Positions 17,859-27,385 of a stretch of 32,812 nt of DNA are shown here, one piece after another. Source of the stretch: Bacteroidota bacterium (lineage in GTDB: Bacteria; Bacteroidota; Bacteroidia; Chitinophagales; Saprospiraceae); assembly GCA_014190515.1 (NCBI GenBank), contig BJGN01000021.1, positions 1 through 32,812 of the forward strand. Direction: 5' to 3'. The notes under the pieces are model-generated. The model was given only the letters and a program-made list of their open reading frames with translations, ran no database searches and was not told where the DNA came from. A program made the translations under genes and the position numbers. How positions within the stretch are numbered: position 1 is the stretch's first letter; each line of letters starts with the position of its first letter.

Positions 17859-19250
17859 TCAATTTTTGATGGGCTGAAAAAGATTTATTCTTACCCCCGA
17901 TTGAAAAGATACGGTCGAAATGCGGTCATTATATGGGCCTATACCTTTACTTACATGCCCCACAAAAGATTGATAACTCGATTGTGCGAAAATACTCATC
18001 CTTGGTGAGATCATCTTTTCAGCACCAACCCCCATGTCCATAGATAAATAAACATTATCAATAAGGGTTCCACCCTGCATTAATCCTTCTTCAAGATTTT
18101 GATAAACACTATTACTTTTACCTGTTAATGCAACAGAGGAAGGAAAAAATCCTGGGTGGACAATAAAGTAATTGGCGGAGAGAGTGACTTGAGCCGTAGC
18201 GCCCAATGTGGCATAAATACGCCAATTTTCTTTATGAACAATATTGAAGCGGGTAAATACCGGAATTTGTAAAAGATTTAACTGAATTTTCTTTAACTGC
18301 TCAGTAGTATATCCATCTCTTAGACTACCTTGTATAAAGGTAACCGCCGGCGCATTATACTCTTTATTGGCATAAATGAATCCAAAACCAGTTTCTAAAC
18401 GTTTTGCTCCTTCACTTAGCAAGAAACCAAGATGAAAACCTGATGAATTTCTAATGGTTTCAGGTACTTTAAATCTTGGGTAGGCTGGGGTAAAAACATT
18501 ATCACCATCTAATCCTGTCAATAATGTTAAATGCCATTTTCCAAAATCAAGTATATTATTAACATAAATTTTTCTTGTACTAATGGGAATGTGTCTTGAT
18601 GCTAAGGTGGGAATTTGACTTATTTCCGAGAAAGATTTAGAATAAATGGGGGCTGTTGCCATTTTAAGAACTGACGCAGGCGAGCTCGGAATAGGTTCAA
18701 TTTCTAACATAACTTTTTGGGGTAGTAGTTTATTTCTCCCTTCATCAGATTGATAATCTGATAACTTAGATAATATTCTATCTGTCTGAGCACTATAGCT
18801 TTTATTTTGAATGCCATTTTCTACTAAGTTAATTTCATTGGATGCAGAAGAATATTTATCAACCGACACTTTAGTTTTATTTTCAATATTGACCGATTGG
18901 GAGGCAGGTACCCGACGAATGACTCCTACATGCAAACAAGTAAAAAATAACAAAACGGCCATAGTAACTTCCATGGCTTTAAACCAAATAATCTTATTTT
19001 CATTACTTTTGATATGGGAATAATAGGAATGAAAATGAGCCCAGGCGTGACCTTCATTTGTAGAAAAAATGAATTGATTTAATTTTTCATAAATTTTTTG
19101 ATCAAATTTTTTTTCCTCAGCAGTCTGATCATCCAATAAAGTGTCATTCCATTTTTCAGAAAAATTTTTCCATGCATCTCTTGGAACCTTCGTTTCCAGA
19201 GATTCAAGTTTATTCTTCAAAAGTTGGTCTATTTTTTCCTCTTCTATCAT
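17859..19250 (-). CDS. Single-pass membrane protein, candidate anti-sigma factor with a beta-barrel-like C-terminal domain
   Basis: A 463-residue protein whose ATG overlaps the sigma factor stop (TAATG). The N-terminal cytoplasmic part (1-88) holds two copies of an AW motif, VPRDAWKNFSEKW (23-35) and EGHAWAHFHSYY (66-77), each preceded by a Lys/Leu-rich helix. A single membrane helix follows at about 89-111, then a low-complexity linker, then a C-terminal domain (about 215-463) of alternating strands (WHLTLLTGLDGD, FHLGFLLSEGAKRLETGFGF, MSIFAQSSYQSFVGHV, VSFQSGVRINL) that resembles an outer-membrane PorT-like barrel. No ZAS zinc motif or FecR domain is seen. Position and topology suggest it controls the sigma factor. 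Anti-sigma function is an inference; the barrel-like domain on an inner-membrane anchor is odd. Confidence 0.65.
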   Translation of the reverse strand: MIEEEKIDQLLKNKLESLETKVPRDAWKNFSEKWNDTLLDDQTAEEKKFDQKIYEKLNQFIFSTNEGHAWAHFHSYYSHIKSNENKIIWFKAMEVTMAVLLFFTCLHVGVIRRVPASQSVNIENKTKVSVDKYSSASNEINLVENGIQNKSYSAQTDRILSKLSDYQSDEGRNKLLPQKVMLEIEPIPSSPASVLKMATAPIYSKSFSEISQIPTLASRHIPISTRKIYVNNILDFGKWHLTLLTGLDGDNVFTPAYPRFKVPETIRNSSGFHLGFLLSEGAKRLETGFGFIYANKEYNAPAVTFIQGSLRDGYTTEQLKKIQLNLLQIPVFTRFNIVHKENWRIYATLGATAQVTLSANYFIVHPGFFPSSVALTGKSNSVYQNLEEGLMQGGTLIDNVYLSMDMGVGAEKMISPRMSIFAQSSYQSFVGHVSKGIGPYNDRISTVSFQSGVRINLFQPIKN

Positions 19251-19801
19251 TACCCCTGCTTCAATAAAATGTTTTGTAATTTGAGTCTTGCCTTCACCAA
19301 ATTTGATCTTGAAGTACTTTCATTAACATCAAGTAATTGGCTAATTTCTTTATGTGAATAACCTTCAATAACATATAAATTAAAAACTGCGCGATAGGAG
19401 GGAGAAAGTTGCTGCACGGCATTTAAAATTTCCAATTCAGAGAAACGGCTCACTGCATCAGCATCAAAGCTGGCTACGTTACTGGCCTCGTCCATATCAG
19501 AGGTCCTCCTGCGCATATTTGACCTATAATAATCAATGGAGGTATTTATCATTATGCGTCTAATCCAGGAAACTAAAGAAGTACCTGGCTGAAAGGAATG
19601 AATATTCCTTAATATTTTGATAAAACCCTCGTGCATAATGTCGAGAGCATCATTTTCATTATTAGCGTATCGCATACAAACCCCCATCATGCGCGCATAA
19701 TACTCTTCATAAAGGGCTTGTTGCGCCCATTTTTCTCTGCGTATGCAAGCTAAAACCACATTTTGTTCAGCATCCCAACTACCAGGAATTACTAATTCCA
19801 T
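19250..19801 (-). CDS. ECF-type RNA polymerase sigma-70 factor
   Basis: A 183-residue extracytoplasmic-function sigma factor. Region 2 lies at about 27-95, with LYEEYYARMMGVCMRYANNE, DALDIMHEGFIKILRNIHSF (core-binding/-10 recognition) and SWIRRIMINTSIDYYR. Region 4 lies at 127-178, with LSPSYRAVFNLYVIEGYSHK, EISQLLDVNESTSRSNLVKAR forming the -35 HTH. Regions 1 and 3 are absent, as usual for ECF factors. It is translationally coupled to the membrane protein downstream through a TAATG overlap, the usual sigma/anti-sigma arrangement. The gene lies 63 bp after the small metH-linked gene; TAATCTTG about 20 bp ahead of the ATG is one base from a -7 box but has no partner. Confidence 0.93.
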   Translation of the reverse strand: MELVIPGSWDAEQNVVLACIRREKWAQQALYEEYYARMMGVCMRYANNENDALDIMHEGFIKILRNIHSFQPGTSLVSWIRRIMINTSIDYYRSNMRRRTSDMDEASNVASFDADAVSRFSELEILNAVQQLSPSYRAVFNLYVIEGYSHKEISQLLDVNESTSRSNLVKARLKLQNILLKQG

Positions 19802-19864
19802 AAAATACGATTGAAAAATTGAATCAAGATTACTAATTTACTCTGTTATTTATAAAAACACCAA

Positions 19865-20245
19865 TTAATTAGCGTAATTTTTTAGCAGCACTTCATTTTC
19901 AGCATCAAGTCGTTTAAAAAAATGAATAATTTGTTCAATTAAATATCTTTCCTGGGCTTCAGGACCTTCCACCGGACTTTTTGTTACCCTGTCGTAATGT
20001 GGCCATCCGTCTGCATCTCTTCCTTTAAAAACATAAATTCCCTGTTGACTCAATAACTCACAAATAGCAATATGCATTAAATCTTGCTTTTCTTCCTTTG
20101 TATATGTTTTTTGCCACCGACCTAATATTTGAATGCCTACCAGCAACAAAACGGCATTGAGATCGGGAAGTTCCGGCTTCTTAAAAGCATCCTTTATTTG
20201 ATTTCTAATGCGTAGCCACTCAAAATTTATTTCCCATTCTTCCAT
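19865..20245 (-). CDS. Small conserved Bacteroidota protein of unknown function, co-transcribed with metH
   Basis: A 126-residue soluble, mostly helical protein with no signal peptide or membrane helix. Recognisable conserved blocks are LNAVLLLVGIQILGRWQKTY, KEEKQDLMHIAICELLSQQG, and DADGWPHYDRV. I recall proteins with the 'LIGvqelG...f.keeKqdLmHia...lLs..G.ye..g.D.dGWPh' pattern as widespread in Bacteroidota without known function; this is from memory, not a search. Its ATG is one base after the metH stop, so it is surely translated from the same mRNA. A role linked to methionine/cobalamin metabolism cannot be inferred from position alone. Confidence 0.75.
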   Translation of the reverse strand: MEEWEINFEWLRIRNQIKDAFKKPELPDLNAVLLLVGIQILGRWQKTYTKEEKQDLMHIAICELLSQQGIYVFKGRDADGWPHYDRVTKSPVEGPEAQERYLIEQIIHFFKRLDAENEVLLKNYAN

Positions 20246-20246
20246 A

Positions 20247-23200
20247 TTAGTTGTTATAATTTAGATTTGGAGAAAGCCATCTTTCAATAATCTCCAAAGA
20301 CATATTTTTTCTTTGTGCATAATTTTCTACCTGATCTTTAGATATCTGACCTACGCCAAAATAAGTAGAGGCAGGATTTGAAAAATACCAACCGCTTACT
20401 GAGGCAGCGGGATACATGGCAAAACTTTCGGTCAAAATAATACCCGTTCTTTTTTCCACCTCAAGCAGTTCCCACAATTTCTCTTTTTCAGTATGATCCG
20501 GGCAGGCAGGATAACCAGGGGCTGGTCTAATACCCTGAAAATTTTCTTTCAATAAATCGATGGTAGAATGATTTTCATCTTTAGCATACGCCCAGGTATC
20601 CATTCTTACCCATTCATGTAATTTTTCAGCCAGGGCTTCTGCTAATCTATCCGCTAGCGCTTTAAGTAAAATAGATTGATAATCATCTAAATTCTCCAGA
20701 AAATAGGCATCCATTTTCTCGATATTAAAGCCTGCAGAAACGGCAAAAGAGCCTATAAAATCGGATTTTCCTACCGGTGCAATGAAGTCGGAAAGGGATC
20801 TATTAGGTTGTCCAGGTGCTTTTTTAAGTTGTTGCCTCAAGCACTGCAAGCGCATTTTTTCAGTGGTTCTCTCTTCGTCGGAATAAATAATAATATCATC
20901 TTCCGTCCCTTGATTTGCAGGAAAAATACCCCAAACGGCTCTGGCCTCTAGCCATTTTTCATCCACTATTTTTTTGAGCATTGCATTTGCTTCGACAAAA
21001 AGTTTAGTTGCCTCCTCCCCTACGACAGCATCTGTGAGAATATCAGGATATTTACCTGCCAGTTCCCATGAACTAAAGAATGGTGTCCAATCGATATAAG
21101 GAACTAATTCTTCCAATGGAAAAGGAATTTTTTCCTGTATTCCAATCTTATCTGGCACCGGAGGCGTGTAAGTGGACCAGTCCATGGTCCATTTATTTTT
21201 CCTGGCTTCTGCAATAGGCAGAAATTGTTTTACCTGTTCTCTCCCTACTCTTTGCTCCCTAATTCTATTATTTTCAGCTCTGACATCTAAAATGAAATTA
21301 CTGCTAACATCACCTTGTTCACTGAGTAAATTACTTACTACACCTACAGCACGAGAGGCGTCTAATACATGGACTACAGGGCCTTTATATTTAGGTTCTA
21401 TTTTTACGGCAGTATGGGTTCGACTGGTTGTTGCACCACCGATCAATAAGGGAATAGTAAATCCAAGACGTTGCATTTCACTGGCAAGGTGAACCATTTC
21501 ATCTAAAGAAGGAGTAATAAGACCTGATAATCCAATTACATCAACTTTTTCCTCTTTTGCTCTTTGCAGTATTTTATCAGCGGGCACCATAACCCCCAGA
21601 TCTACAATATCATAATCATTACAACCGAGAACAACGCCTACAATATTTTTACCAATATCATGCACATCTCCCTTCACCGTCGCGAGCAAAATTTTACCTT
21701 TCGCCCGGCTATTTGCATTTTTATTTGCTTCAATATAAGGGGTAAGCCAGGCGACCGCCTTTTTCATTACCCTGGCACTTTTAACTACTTGGGGAAGAAA
21801 CATTTTACCTTCACCAAATAAATCACCAACATAATTCATGCCATCCATCAACGGTCCTTCAATGACTGCTAAAGGTTCGGCTACTTGCGTGCGTGCCTCT
21901 TCAACATCCTCGTCAATAAAGTCTGTAATTCCTTTTACTAAAGCATATTTAAGTCTTTCATTTACGGATTGATTTCTCCAGGAGAGATCTTTCTGAATCG
22001 ACTTTCCTGCATCACCTCTAAGAGACACCGCCAGGTCAGTTAATCGTTCAGTGGCATCGGGTCTTCTATTAAAGAGCACGTCTTCCACCTTTTCGAGTAA
22101 ATCAGGTTCAATATTGGAATAAATATCCATCATCCCCGCATTTACAATACCCATATCCATACCAGCACGAACAGCATGATAAAGAAAGGCGGTATGCATT
22201 GCCTCCCTGACCACTTCATTTCCCCTAAAAGAAAAAGAAATATTACTTACTCCGCCACTCACTTTAGCACCTGGGCAAAGTTTTTTTATTTGTCGGGTAG
22301 CTTCAATAAAATGAATAGCATAATCATTATGTTCCTCAATGCCCGTAGCTACGGCAAAAATATTAGGATCAAAGATGATATCTTCGGGAATGAACCCTAC
22401 CTTTTGGATAAGCAAATCATAGGCCCTTTTGCAAATGCTTACCTTTCGTTCCACTGTATCGGCCTGACCCACTTCATCGAAAGCCATAACTACAGCTGCC
22501 GCGCCATAACGACGAACCAATTTAGCTTGTTTTAAAAAGGCTTCTTCTCCTTCTTTTAATGAGATTGAATTTACGATACATTTGCCCTGAACGCACTTTA
22601 GTCCGGCCTCAATGACAGAAAACTTTGAAGAATCAATCATTATAGGAAGCTTTGCGATATCTGGTTCGGACATAACAAGATTTAAAAATTCCACCATAGC
22701 TTGTTCCGAATCGAGCAAGCCCTCATCCATATTTATATCAATGATCTGGGCTCCCCCCTCCACTTGTTGCTGAGCAACTTTTAGAGCTTCAGTGTAATTT
22801 TTCTCCCGAATTAACCTTGCAAATTGTTTGGAACCAGTAACATTTGTCCTTTCACCTACGTTAACGAAATTTGTTTCGGGACGAATAACAAGAGGTTCAA
22901 GGCCACTAAGGGTAGTAAAATGGCTTTTAGGAATAAGTTTCCTTGGAACAATACCCTTTACTGCTTCAGCCATGGCCTGAATGTGATCAGGTGTTGTTCC
23001 ACAGCATCCTCCCACAATATTTACGAAACCAGAGGAGGCAAATTCCTTTATGTACCGTTGCATTTCTGAGGCCCCCTGATCATATTCCCCAAACTCATTT
23101 GGCAAACCCGCATTAGGATAGGCGGAGATATAACAGTCTGCAATGTCAGATAATTCCTTAAGATAGGGTCTCATTTCCGTTGCTCCCAAAGCACAATTTA

Positions 23201-23924
23201 ACCCTACACTTAGGAGAGGAATATGATTGATGGAGGCCCAGAAAGCGCCAACAGTTTGTCCTGAAAGAGTTCTTCCGCTCGCATCGGTGATGGTACCGGA
23301 TATCATAACAGGAAGACGATCGCCTACCTCTTCAAATAATTCTTCGATGGCAAAGAGCGCAGCTTTTGCATTAAGAGTATCAAAGATGGTTTCCACGATC
23401 AGTGCATCACAACCACCATCCATTAATCCTTTGGCCTGTTCGTAATAAGCCTCTTTAAGTTCGTCAAAAGACACTCCTCTGAAACCAGGGTTATTTACAT
23501 CGGGAGAAAGCGATGCTGTTTTATTGGTTGGACCTATTGCTCCTGCAACAAAACGAGGTTTTTCAGGTGTTTTTATATTAAATTCATCTACTGCCTTTCT
23601 GGCTATTTTTGCAGCTTCAAGATTCATTTCGTAAGCCAGGCTTTCCAAATGATAATCGGCTTGTGCTATTTTTGTGGCACCGAAGGTATTTGTTTCCAGT
23701 ATATCGGCACCGGCCTCAAGATAGGCAAGATGAATAGCTTCAATTATATGCGGTTGGGTAAAAACGAGGATTTCATTATTACCTTGAATATCATAAGCAT
23801 GATTTGCAAATCGGGTACCCCGATAATCCTTCTCAGTTAGTTTATACTGTTGTATCATTGTGCCCATGGCACCATCAATAACTAGAATACGGTCTTTAAG
23901 TAAAGCTTCAAGCCTAATATTCAT
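20247..23924 (-). CDS. metH: Cobalamin-dependent methionine synthase
   Basis: A 1225-residue cytoplasmic enzyme (E. coli MetH is 1227) that transfers the methyl group of 5-methyl-THF to homocysteine through methylcobalamin. All four modules are present: the homocysteine domain (1-325) with zinc ligands Cys244 and Cys307/Cys308 ([14 protein letters not shown]); the pterin domain (about 345-630) with [14 protein letters not shown] and [11 protein letters not shown]; the cap plus cobalamin domain (about 650-890) with GDVHDIGKN, where His755 is the lower axial ligand; and the AdoMet activation domain (about 900-1225) with [12 protein letters not shown] and the VSGWYF stretch. No frameshift is seen. 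It is preceded by its own -7 box, and I see no cobalamin or SAM riboswitch in the short leader. Confidence 0.97.
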   Translation of the reverse strand: MNIRLEALLKDRILVIDGAMGTMIQQYKLTEKDYRGTRFANHAYDIQGNNEILVFTQPHIIEAIHLAYLEAGADILETNTFGATKIAQADYHLESLAYEMNLEAAKIARKAVDEFNIKTPEKPRFVAGAIGPTNKTASLSPDVNNPGFRGVSFDELKEAYYEQAKGLMDGGCDALIVETIFDTLNAKAALFAIEELFEEVGDRLPVMISGTITDASGRTLSGQTVGAFWASINHIPLLSVGLNCALGATEMRPYLKELSDIADCYISAYPNAGLPNEFGEYDQGASEMQRYIKEFASSGFVNIVGGCCGTTPDHIQAMAEAVKGIVPRKLIPKSHFTTLSGLEPLVIRPETNFVNVGERTNVTGSKQFARLIREKNYTEALKVAQQQVEGGAQIIDINMDEGLLDSEQAMVEFLNLVMSEPDIAKLPIMIDSSKFSVIEAGLKCVQGKCIVNSISLKEGEEAFLKQAKLVRRYGAAAVVMAFDEVGQADTVERKVSICKRAYDLLIQKVGFIPEDIIFDPNIFAVATGIEEHNDYAIHFIEATRQIKKLCPGAKVSGGVSNISFSFRGNEVVREAMHTAFLYHAVRAGMDMGIVNAGMMDIYSNIEPDLLEKVEDVLFNRRPDATERLTDLAVSLRGDAGKSIQKDLSWRNQSVNERLKYALVKGITDFIDEDVEEARTQVAEPLAVIEGPLMDGMNYVGDLFGEGKMFLPQVVKSARVMKKAVAWLTPYIEANKNANSRAKGKILLATVKGDVHDIGKNIVGVVLGCNDYDIVDLGVMVPADKILQRAKEEKVDVIGLSGLITPSLDEMVHLASEMQRLGFTIPLLIGGATTSRTHTAVKIEPKYKGPVVHVLDASRAVGVVSNLLSEQGDVSSNFILDVRAENNRIREQRVGREQVKQFLPIAEARKNKWTMDWSTYTPPVPDKIGIQEKIPFPLEELVPYIDWTPFFSSWELAGKYPDILTDAVVGEEATKLFVEANAMLKKIVDEKWLEARAVWGIFPANQGTEDDIIIYSDEERTTEKMRLQCLRQQLKKAPGQPNRSLSDFIAPVGKSDFIGSFAVSAGFNIEKMDAYFLENLDDYQSILLKALADRLAEALAEKLHEWVRMDTWAYAKDENHSTIDLLKENFQGIRPAPGYPACPDHTEKEKLWELLEVEKRTGIILTESFAMYPAASVSGWYFSNPASTYFGVGQISKDQVENYAQRKNMSLEIIERWLSPNLNYNN

Positions 23925-23957
23925 TTTCTATTTTAATTTGATGAAAAATTTAATACT

Positions 23958-23965
23958 CAAAGGTA
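23958..23965 (-). promoter_or_regulatory. Promoter -7 box for metH
   Basis: TACCTTTG on the minus strand is a perfect TAnnTTTG, 34 bp upstream of the metH ATG. It would give a leader of only about 27 nt, too short for a riboswitch. A TTTG further upstream is too distant (about 29 bp) to be a standard -33 element. Confidence 0.5.
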
Positions 23966-24018
23966 TAAGAAAAGTATGTAAACTTATAATTTGTCAAACG
24001 GTTCACTATTTTAATAAT

Positions 24019-24050
24019 AAAAAAAGCCTCCAATGAGGAAGCTTTTTTTT
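24019..24050 (-). terminator. Intrinsic terminator of the GMC-lipoprotein-TIM barrel operon
   Basis: A stem of AAAAAGC with GCTTTTT extended by TCC/GGA past one mismatch, loop AATGA, flanked by A-runs and T-runs on both sides. It lies 25 bp after the stop at 24075 and upstream of metH, so it should end the minus-strand operon. Confidence 0.75.
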
Positions 24051-24074
24051 AAAATATTTTACGTATTCTTTAAA

Positions 24075-24830
24075 TTAAACTGTACAGAGTTCCTTTGCCC
24101 TACGCAAACTTTCCAGGGGTTTCCCTGAAGTAGGTATAAATTCTTGCCCTAAAAAGCCATCATAACCCGTACCCTTTATGGTTTTGATGATATGAGGATA
24201 ATAGAGTTCCTGACTTTCATCGATTTCATTTCTGCCTGGAAGACCTGCCGTATGATAATGGCCAATCACCTCATGATATTTCAGGATATTATTACTAATA
24301 TTTCCCTCCATTACCTGCGCATGATAAATGTCGTACAATAATTTGAAGTTCGGTGAGCCCAATTTTTGCACTAAGGCTGCTCCCCAGGCGGTATGATCAC
24401 ATTGATAATCGGCATGATCGATATAACTATTCAACAGTTCAATAACTATTTTGACACCGTATTTTTCAGCTTCCTTTGTCACCATTTCCAAACCTCTGGC
24501 ACAATTTTCAAGTCCTTGCTCGTCCGAAATACCGTTTCTATTTCCAGAAAAACAAATAACGGAAGGAATTCCATTTTCACTCGCCTGCCTGATAAACCTC
24601 GCATAATTCTCTTGAAGGAAGGCATGATTTTTAGGATCATTAAATCCTTTAGAAATATTACAAAAGCTATCCATACCCACAGCACAAGTAAGACCTGCAT
24701 CTTTGACGACCTTCCAATCGGCAGGCCCTAAAATTTCTACCGATTCAAAACCTAATGCTTTAACCTCTTTACAAAACTCGGGTAAGGTATAAAAGGCGCG
24801 AAAACACCAGTAACAAACAGAATGTTTCAT
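24075..24830 (-). CDS. Hydroxypyruvate isomerase-family sugar isomerase/epimerase (TIM barrel)
   Basis: A 251-residue xylose-isomerase-like TIM barrel. Metal and catalytic residues fit the Hyi family: Glu131 in IVIELLNS, Asp167 in LLYDIYHAQ, His191/His193 in GHYHTAGLPGR, and Glu230 in GQEFIP. YHTAG.PGR.E is characteristic of Hyi rather than of DNA endonuclease IV or xylose isomerase. No signal peptide is seen, so it is cytoplasmic. It is the third gene of the operon, 55 bp after the lipoprotein gene, and ends at the terminator 24019-24050. The partners suggest its substrate is a keto-sugar or sugar-derived compound made by the GMC enzyme rather than hydroxypyruvate itself; that is inference. 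Confidence 0.8.
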   Translation of the reverse strand: MKHSVCYWCFRAFYTLPEFCKEVKALGFESVEILGPADWKVVKDAGLTCAVGMDSFCNISKGFNDPKNHAFLQENYARFIRQASENGIPSVICFSGNRNGISDEQGLENCARGLEMVTKEAEKYGVKIVIELLNSYIDHADYQCDHTAWGAALVQKLGSPNFKLLYDIYHAQVMEGNISNNILKYHEVIGHYHTAGLPGRNEIDESQELYYPHIIKTIKGTGYDGFLGQEFIPTSGKPLESLRRAKELCTV

Positions 24831-24885
24831 AAGATGGAACGATTAAAATGACTTAAACAATAACAAAATAGTTAATTAAAAACAA

Positions 24886-25509
24886 TCAGACAGGCGCATA
24901 AGCCAGGCCTTTTGTATCTGCTAAGGGAGTACACCCTTTAAAAACACCAGGAATAGGGTCATACACTAAAACTTCGGTACAAAGTTGTTCGTTTGCGAAA
25001 TAACCTTTATAGATGGTATCCTTAAGCAACATAAAAAACTGATGAGAAGGCAATGGCTTAGCACCGACCGGAAGCAGTTTAACGGCTTCTCTAATTTCAG
25101 TATTTAGCGCGTTTAAATAATCCGTACGTTCTGATTCCGTAAGAGCAACGAAAGATTTACCCATTTTTTCCTTTACCTTGACGTCAAAATTATCAAGACC
25201 GTTTAAAAAGAGTTGTTTTGTGTCCGGCGCAGCCCAATCTGAAAGAAGTAAATCTACAAATCTATCAACACCCAACTCTGAAGCAGAGGGGGTTTTTGTT
25301 TTGGGCAGCATAGTATCTGCAATCAAAGTAACCAAGGCAAACTGTTCTGTGGTGAGTGCAGTGGGAACCCAATTATCTTTTTCTTTACCCTCTGATGGGG
25401 CGTTTTCATTATTAGGTTTACAAGACGATACCAATCCAGCTAAGGATCCAGTGGCGGCTGTAAATCCAATAACCATCCCTGTATATTTTAAAAGTTCACG
25501 ACGTTGCAT
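24886..25509 (-). CDS. Gluconate 2-dehydrogenase subunit 3-family Tat lipoprotein
   Basis: A 207-residue small subunit of two-subunit GMC sugar dehydrogenases. The N-terminus MQRRELLKYTG has the twin-arginine motif (Arg3-Arg4), and VSSC (27-30) is a lipobox with Cys30 as the likely lipidated residue. The mature part begins after a charged linker with WVPTALTTEQFALVTLIADT, then MLPKTKTPSASELGVDRFVD, the standard opening of the family. It lies 18 bp downstream of the GMC gene. Known for the family: the small subunit carries the Tat signal and takes the signal-less catalytic subunit with it across the membrane, where it acts at the periplasmic face. Confidence 0.88.
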   Translation of the reverse strand: MQRRELLKYTGMVIGFTAATGSLAGLVSSCKPNNENAPSEGKEKDNWVPTALTTEQFALVTLIADTMLPKTKTPSASELGVDRFVDLLLSDWAAPDTKQLFLNGLDNFDVKVKEKMGKSFVALTESERTDYLNALNTEIREAVKLLPVGAKPLPSHQFFMLLKDTIYKGYFANEQLCTEVLVYDPIPGVFKGCTPLADTKGLAYAPV

Positions 25510-25527
25510 AGTGGCTATTATAAAGGT

Positions 25528-27255
25528 TTACAGATTGTTATTTTTCAATTGCTTAACAGCATAATCAACCGCTCTGGCTGTTAAAGCCATATAGGTTAAC
25601 GATGGATTAACGCAAGCGGCAGAGGTCATACAAGCGCCATCAGTCACGAAAACATTAGACACCTGATGCATTTGATTCCATTTATTCAGAATAGAAGTTT
25701 TGGGATCATTCCCCATTCTGGCCGTCCCCATTTCATGAATACCCAGACCGAGAGCATAACCATCGTCATAGGTGGTAATCTCTTTTAATCCGGCAGCTTC
25801 CAGCATTTCAGCTGCAGCATTCATCATATCAAGGCGCATATTTTTTTCATTCGTCTTTATGCCTGCATCAAATTTGAGCACTGGAAGACCCCATTTATCT
25901 AAGCGGCTGTAGTCGAGTTCGACTTTATTTTCATGGTAGGGCAGAGTCTCTCCAAAGCCAAGTAAATTCATAGACCATGGTCCAGGTTCTGCTAGTTGAT
26001 CTTTAGATTGAGCACCCATAAGGAAAGCCTCCTCGGCTACTAAAGCACCAAAGCTTTGCCTTCCACCACCACCTTGATACCCATAACCTCTAATGAAGTC
26101 CCTTCTTTTGGTTGCATTGTCAATATTTCTGAACCTGGGTACATATATTCCATTAGGTCTTCTGCCCTTAAAATATTTGTCACCAAATAATTCAGATTTA
26201 GCTCTGGCACCTGCTCTGAAATGGTGATCCATAATATTATGACCAAGTTCACCACTTAGATTCCCCAAACCATTCGGATGAGAATCGTACCTGGAATTCA
26301 ATAGAATATGGGTAGTTCCTAATGCAGAAGCACAACAGAAAATAACTTTAGCAAAAAACTCATGGACTTCCATGGTTTCCGCATCGATAATACGAACCCC
26401 TACTGCCTTTTGTGTTTTTTCATCCAAAATGATATTTTGAACAATAGAATGTGGCCTGAGCGTCATATTTCCAGTAGCTTCGGCAGCGGGTAAAGCAGCA
26501 GCATTGGAACTGTAATAAGCACCATAAGGACACCCTCTAATGCAGCGATTTCTGGACAGACACTGACCTCTTGTTCCATGGTACTCAGGATTTGGCTGAG
26601 TAAGATGAGCTGTTCTGCCTATCGTTATACGACGTTCAGGATATTTAGCTTCTGATTTTTCCTTTACAAATTCTTCTATGCAATTAAACTCCATGGGAGG
26701 CAAAAACTCACCATCGGGCAACTGATGTAGCCCTTCTTTCTGGCCACTCACCCCAATGTATCGCTCAACATAATCATACCAGGGAGCGATATCAGCATAT
26801 CTGATTGGCCAATCTACAGCAATACCGTCTTTTGCATTAGCTTCAAAATCCAGGTCACTCCATCGGTAACTTTGTCTTCCCCACATAATGGAACGTCCGC
26901 CCACATGGTATCCCCTCATCCAATCGAAGCGTTGAACTTCAGTATAAGGTTGTTCAGAATCTTTAACAAAAAAGTGTTTGGTTGATTCTTTTATGGTATA
27001 ACCTGTTCTTGATTGGTTGAAATAATGCTCTTTCACTTCAGCTTCTGGCACATTGTCCCCATTGGGCAATTCCCAGGGATCTAGAGAAGCTGTTGGATAA
27101 TCTACTACGTGTTTGACATCCCTACCTCTTTCGAGTACGAGCGTTTTAAGTCCCTTTTCACAGAGTTCTTTGGCGGCAAAACCTCCACTAATCCCTGATC
27201 CGATGACAATAGCATCATAAGTGACTTCTTTTTTACCTTCAGTGTTTACGTACAT
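25528..27255 (-). CDS. GMC-family FAD oxidoreductase, catalytic subunit of a sugar dehydrogenase
   Basis: A 575-residue flavoprotein. The Rossmann FAD motif IGSGISGG is at 18-25 with the ribose-binding Glu at LERG (42). GGRSIMWGR is the flavin-proximal loop. A Cys cluster follows in CLSRNRCIRGCPYG. The C-terminal catalytic block has HEMGTARMG (His507) and VNPSLTYMALT (Asn550), the His/Asn pair of pyranose-oxidase-like GMC enzymes. No signal peptide; export by hitchhiking on the Tat small subunit is expected. Substrate is probably a sugar or glycoside (2- or 3-position oxidation), from family knowledge and the isomerase neighbour; the exact sugar is unknown. First gene of its operon, divergent from the disrupted aconitase 5' region. 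Confidence 0.9.
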   Translation of the reverse strand: MYVNTEGKKEVTYDAIVIGSGISGGFAAKELCEKGLKTLVLERGRDVKHVVDYPTASLDPWELPNGDNVPEAEVKEHYFNQSRTGYTIKESTKHFFVKDSEQPYTEVQRFDWMRGYHVGGRSIMWGRQSYRWSDLDFEANAKDGIAVDWPIRYADIAPWYDYVERYIGVSGQKEGLHQLPDGEFLPPMEFNCIEEFVKEKSEAKYPERRITIGRTAHLTQPNPEYHGTRGQCLSRNRCIRGCPYGAYYSSNAAALPAAEATGNMTLRPHSIVQNIILDEKTQKAVGVRIIDAETMEVHEFFAKVIFCCASALGTTHILLNSRYDSHPNGLGNLSGELGHNIMDHHFRAGARAKSELFGDKYFKGRRPNGIYVPRFRNIDNATKRRDFIRGYGYQGGGGRQSFGALVAEEAFLMGAQSKDQLAEPGPWSMNLLGFGETLPYHENKVELDYSRLDKWGLPVLKFDAGIKTNEKNMRLDMMNAAAEMLEAAGLKEITTYDDGYALGLGIHEMGTARMGNDPKTSILNKWNQMHQVSNVFVTDGACMTSAACVNPSLTYMALTARAVDYAVKQLKNNNL

Positions 27256-27287
27256 TGTTGCTTTATGAAAATTTATTGAGTGATAAA

Positions 27288-27299
27288 CCTAAATTTAGG
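27288..27299. promoter_or_regulatory. 12-bp palindrome ahead of the GMC operon
   Basis: CCTAAATTTAGG is a perfect palindrome, 33 bp upstream of the GMC ATG. It includes TAAATTTA, one base from the TAnnTTTG -7 consensus in either direction. It may be an operator overlapping the promoter; chance occurrence in AT-rich DNA cannot be excluded. Confidence 0.35.
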
Positions 27300-27312
27300 G
27301 TATTTTAATTAT

Positions 27313-27385
27313 AAAAAAAACCTATTCCTAAAATTTAATTAAATATCATAAAATTTTCGGTAAATATCCTTCAATAGTTCTAAAT
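27313..27385 (+). repeat. Left copy of 73-bp direct repeat flanking the SusC/SusD cassette
   Basis: Matches 32686-32758 in the same orientation with three substitutions (left 27337, 27343, 27358) and no gaps. It includes the shared cores CCTATTCCTAAAATTT and ATATCCTTCAATAGTTCTAA. Identity stops exactly inside what is the -7 box of the right copy. The offset between copies is 5373 bp. Confidence 0.9.

Noticed and set aside
21172-23840. Plus-strand ORFs of 63-119 codons inside metH
   Set aside because: They lie opposite a complete, strongly conserved metH reading frame and show no recognisable family motifs.
23925-24018. Possible cobalamin or SAM riboswitch ahead of metH
   Set aside because: The -7 box at 23958-23965 leaves a leader of under 30 nt, and no B12-box or SAM-riboswitch core is visible.
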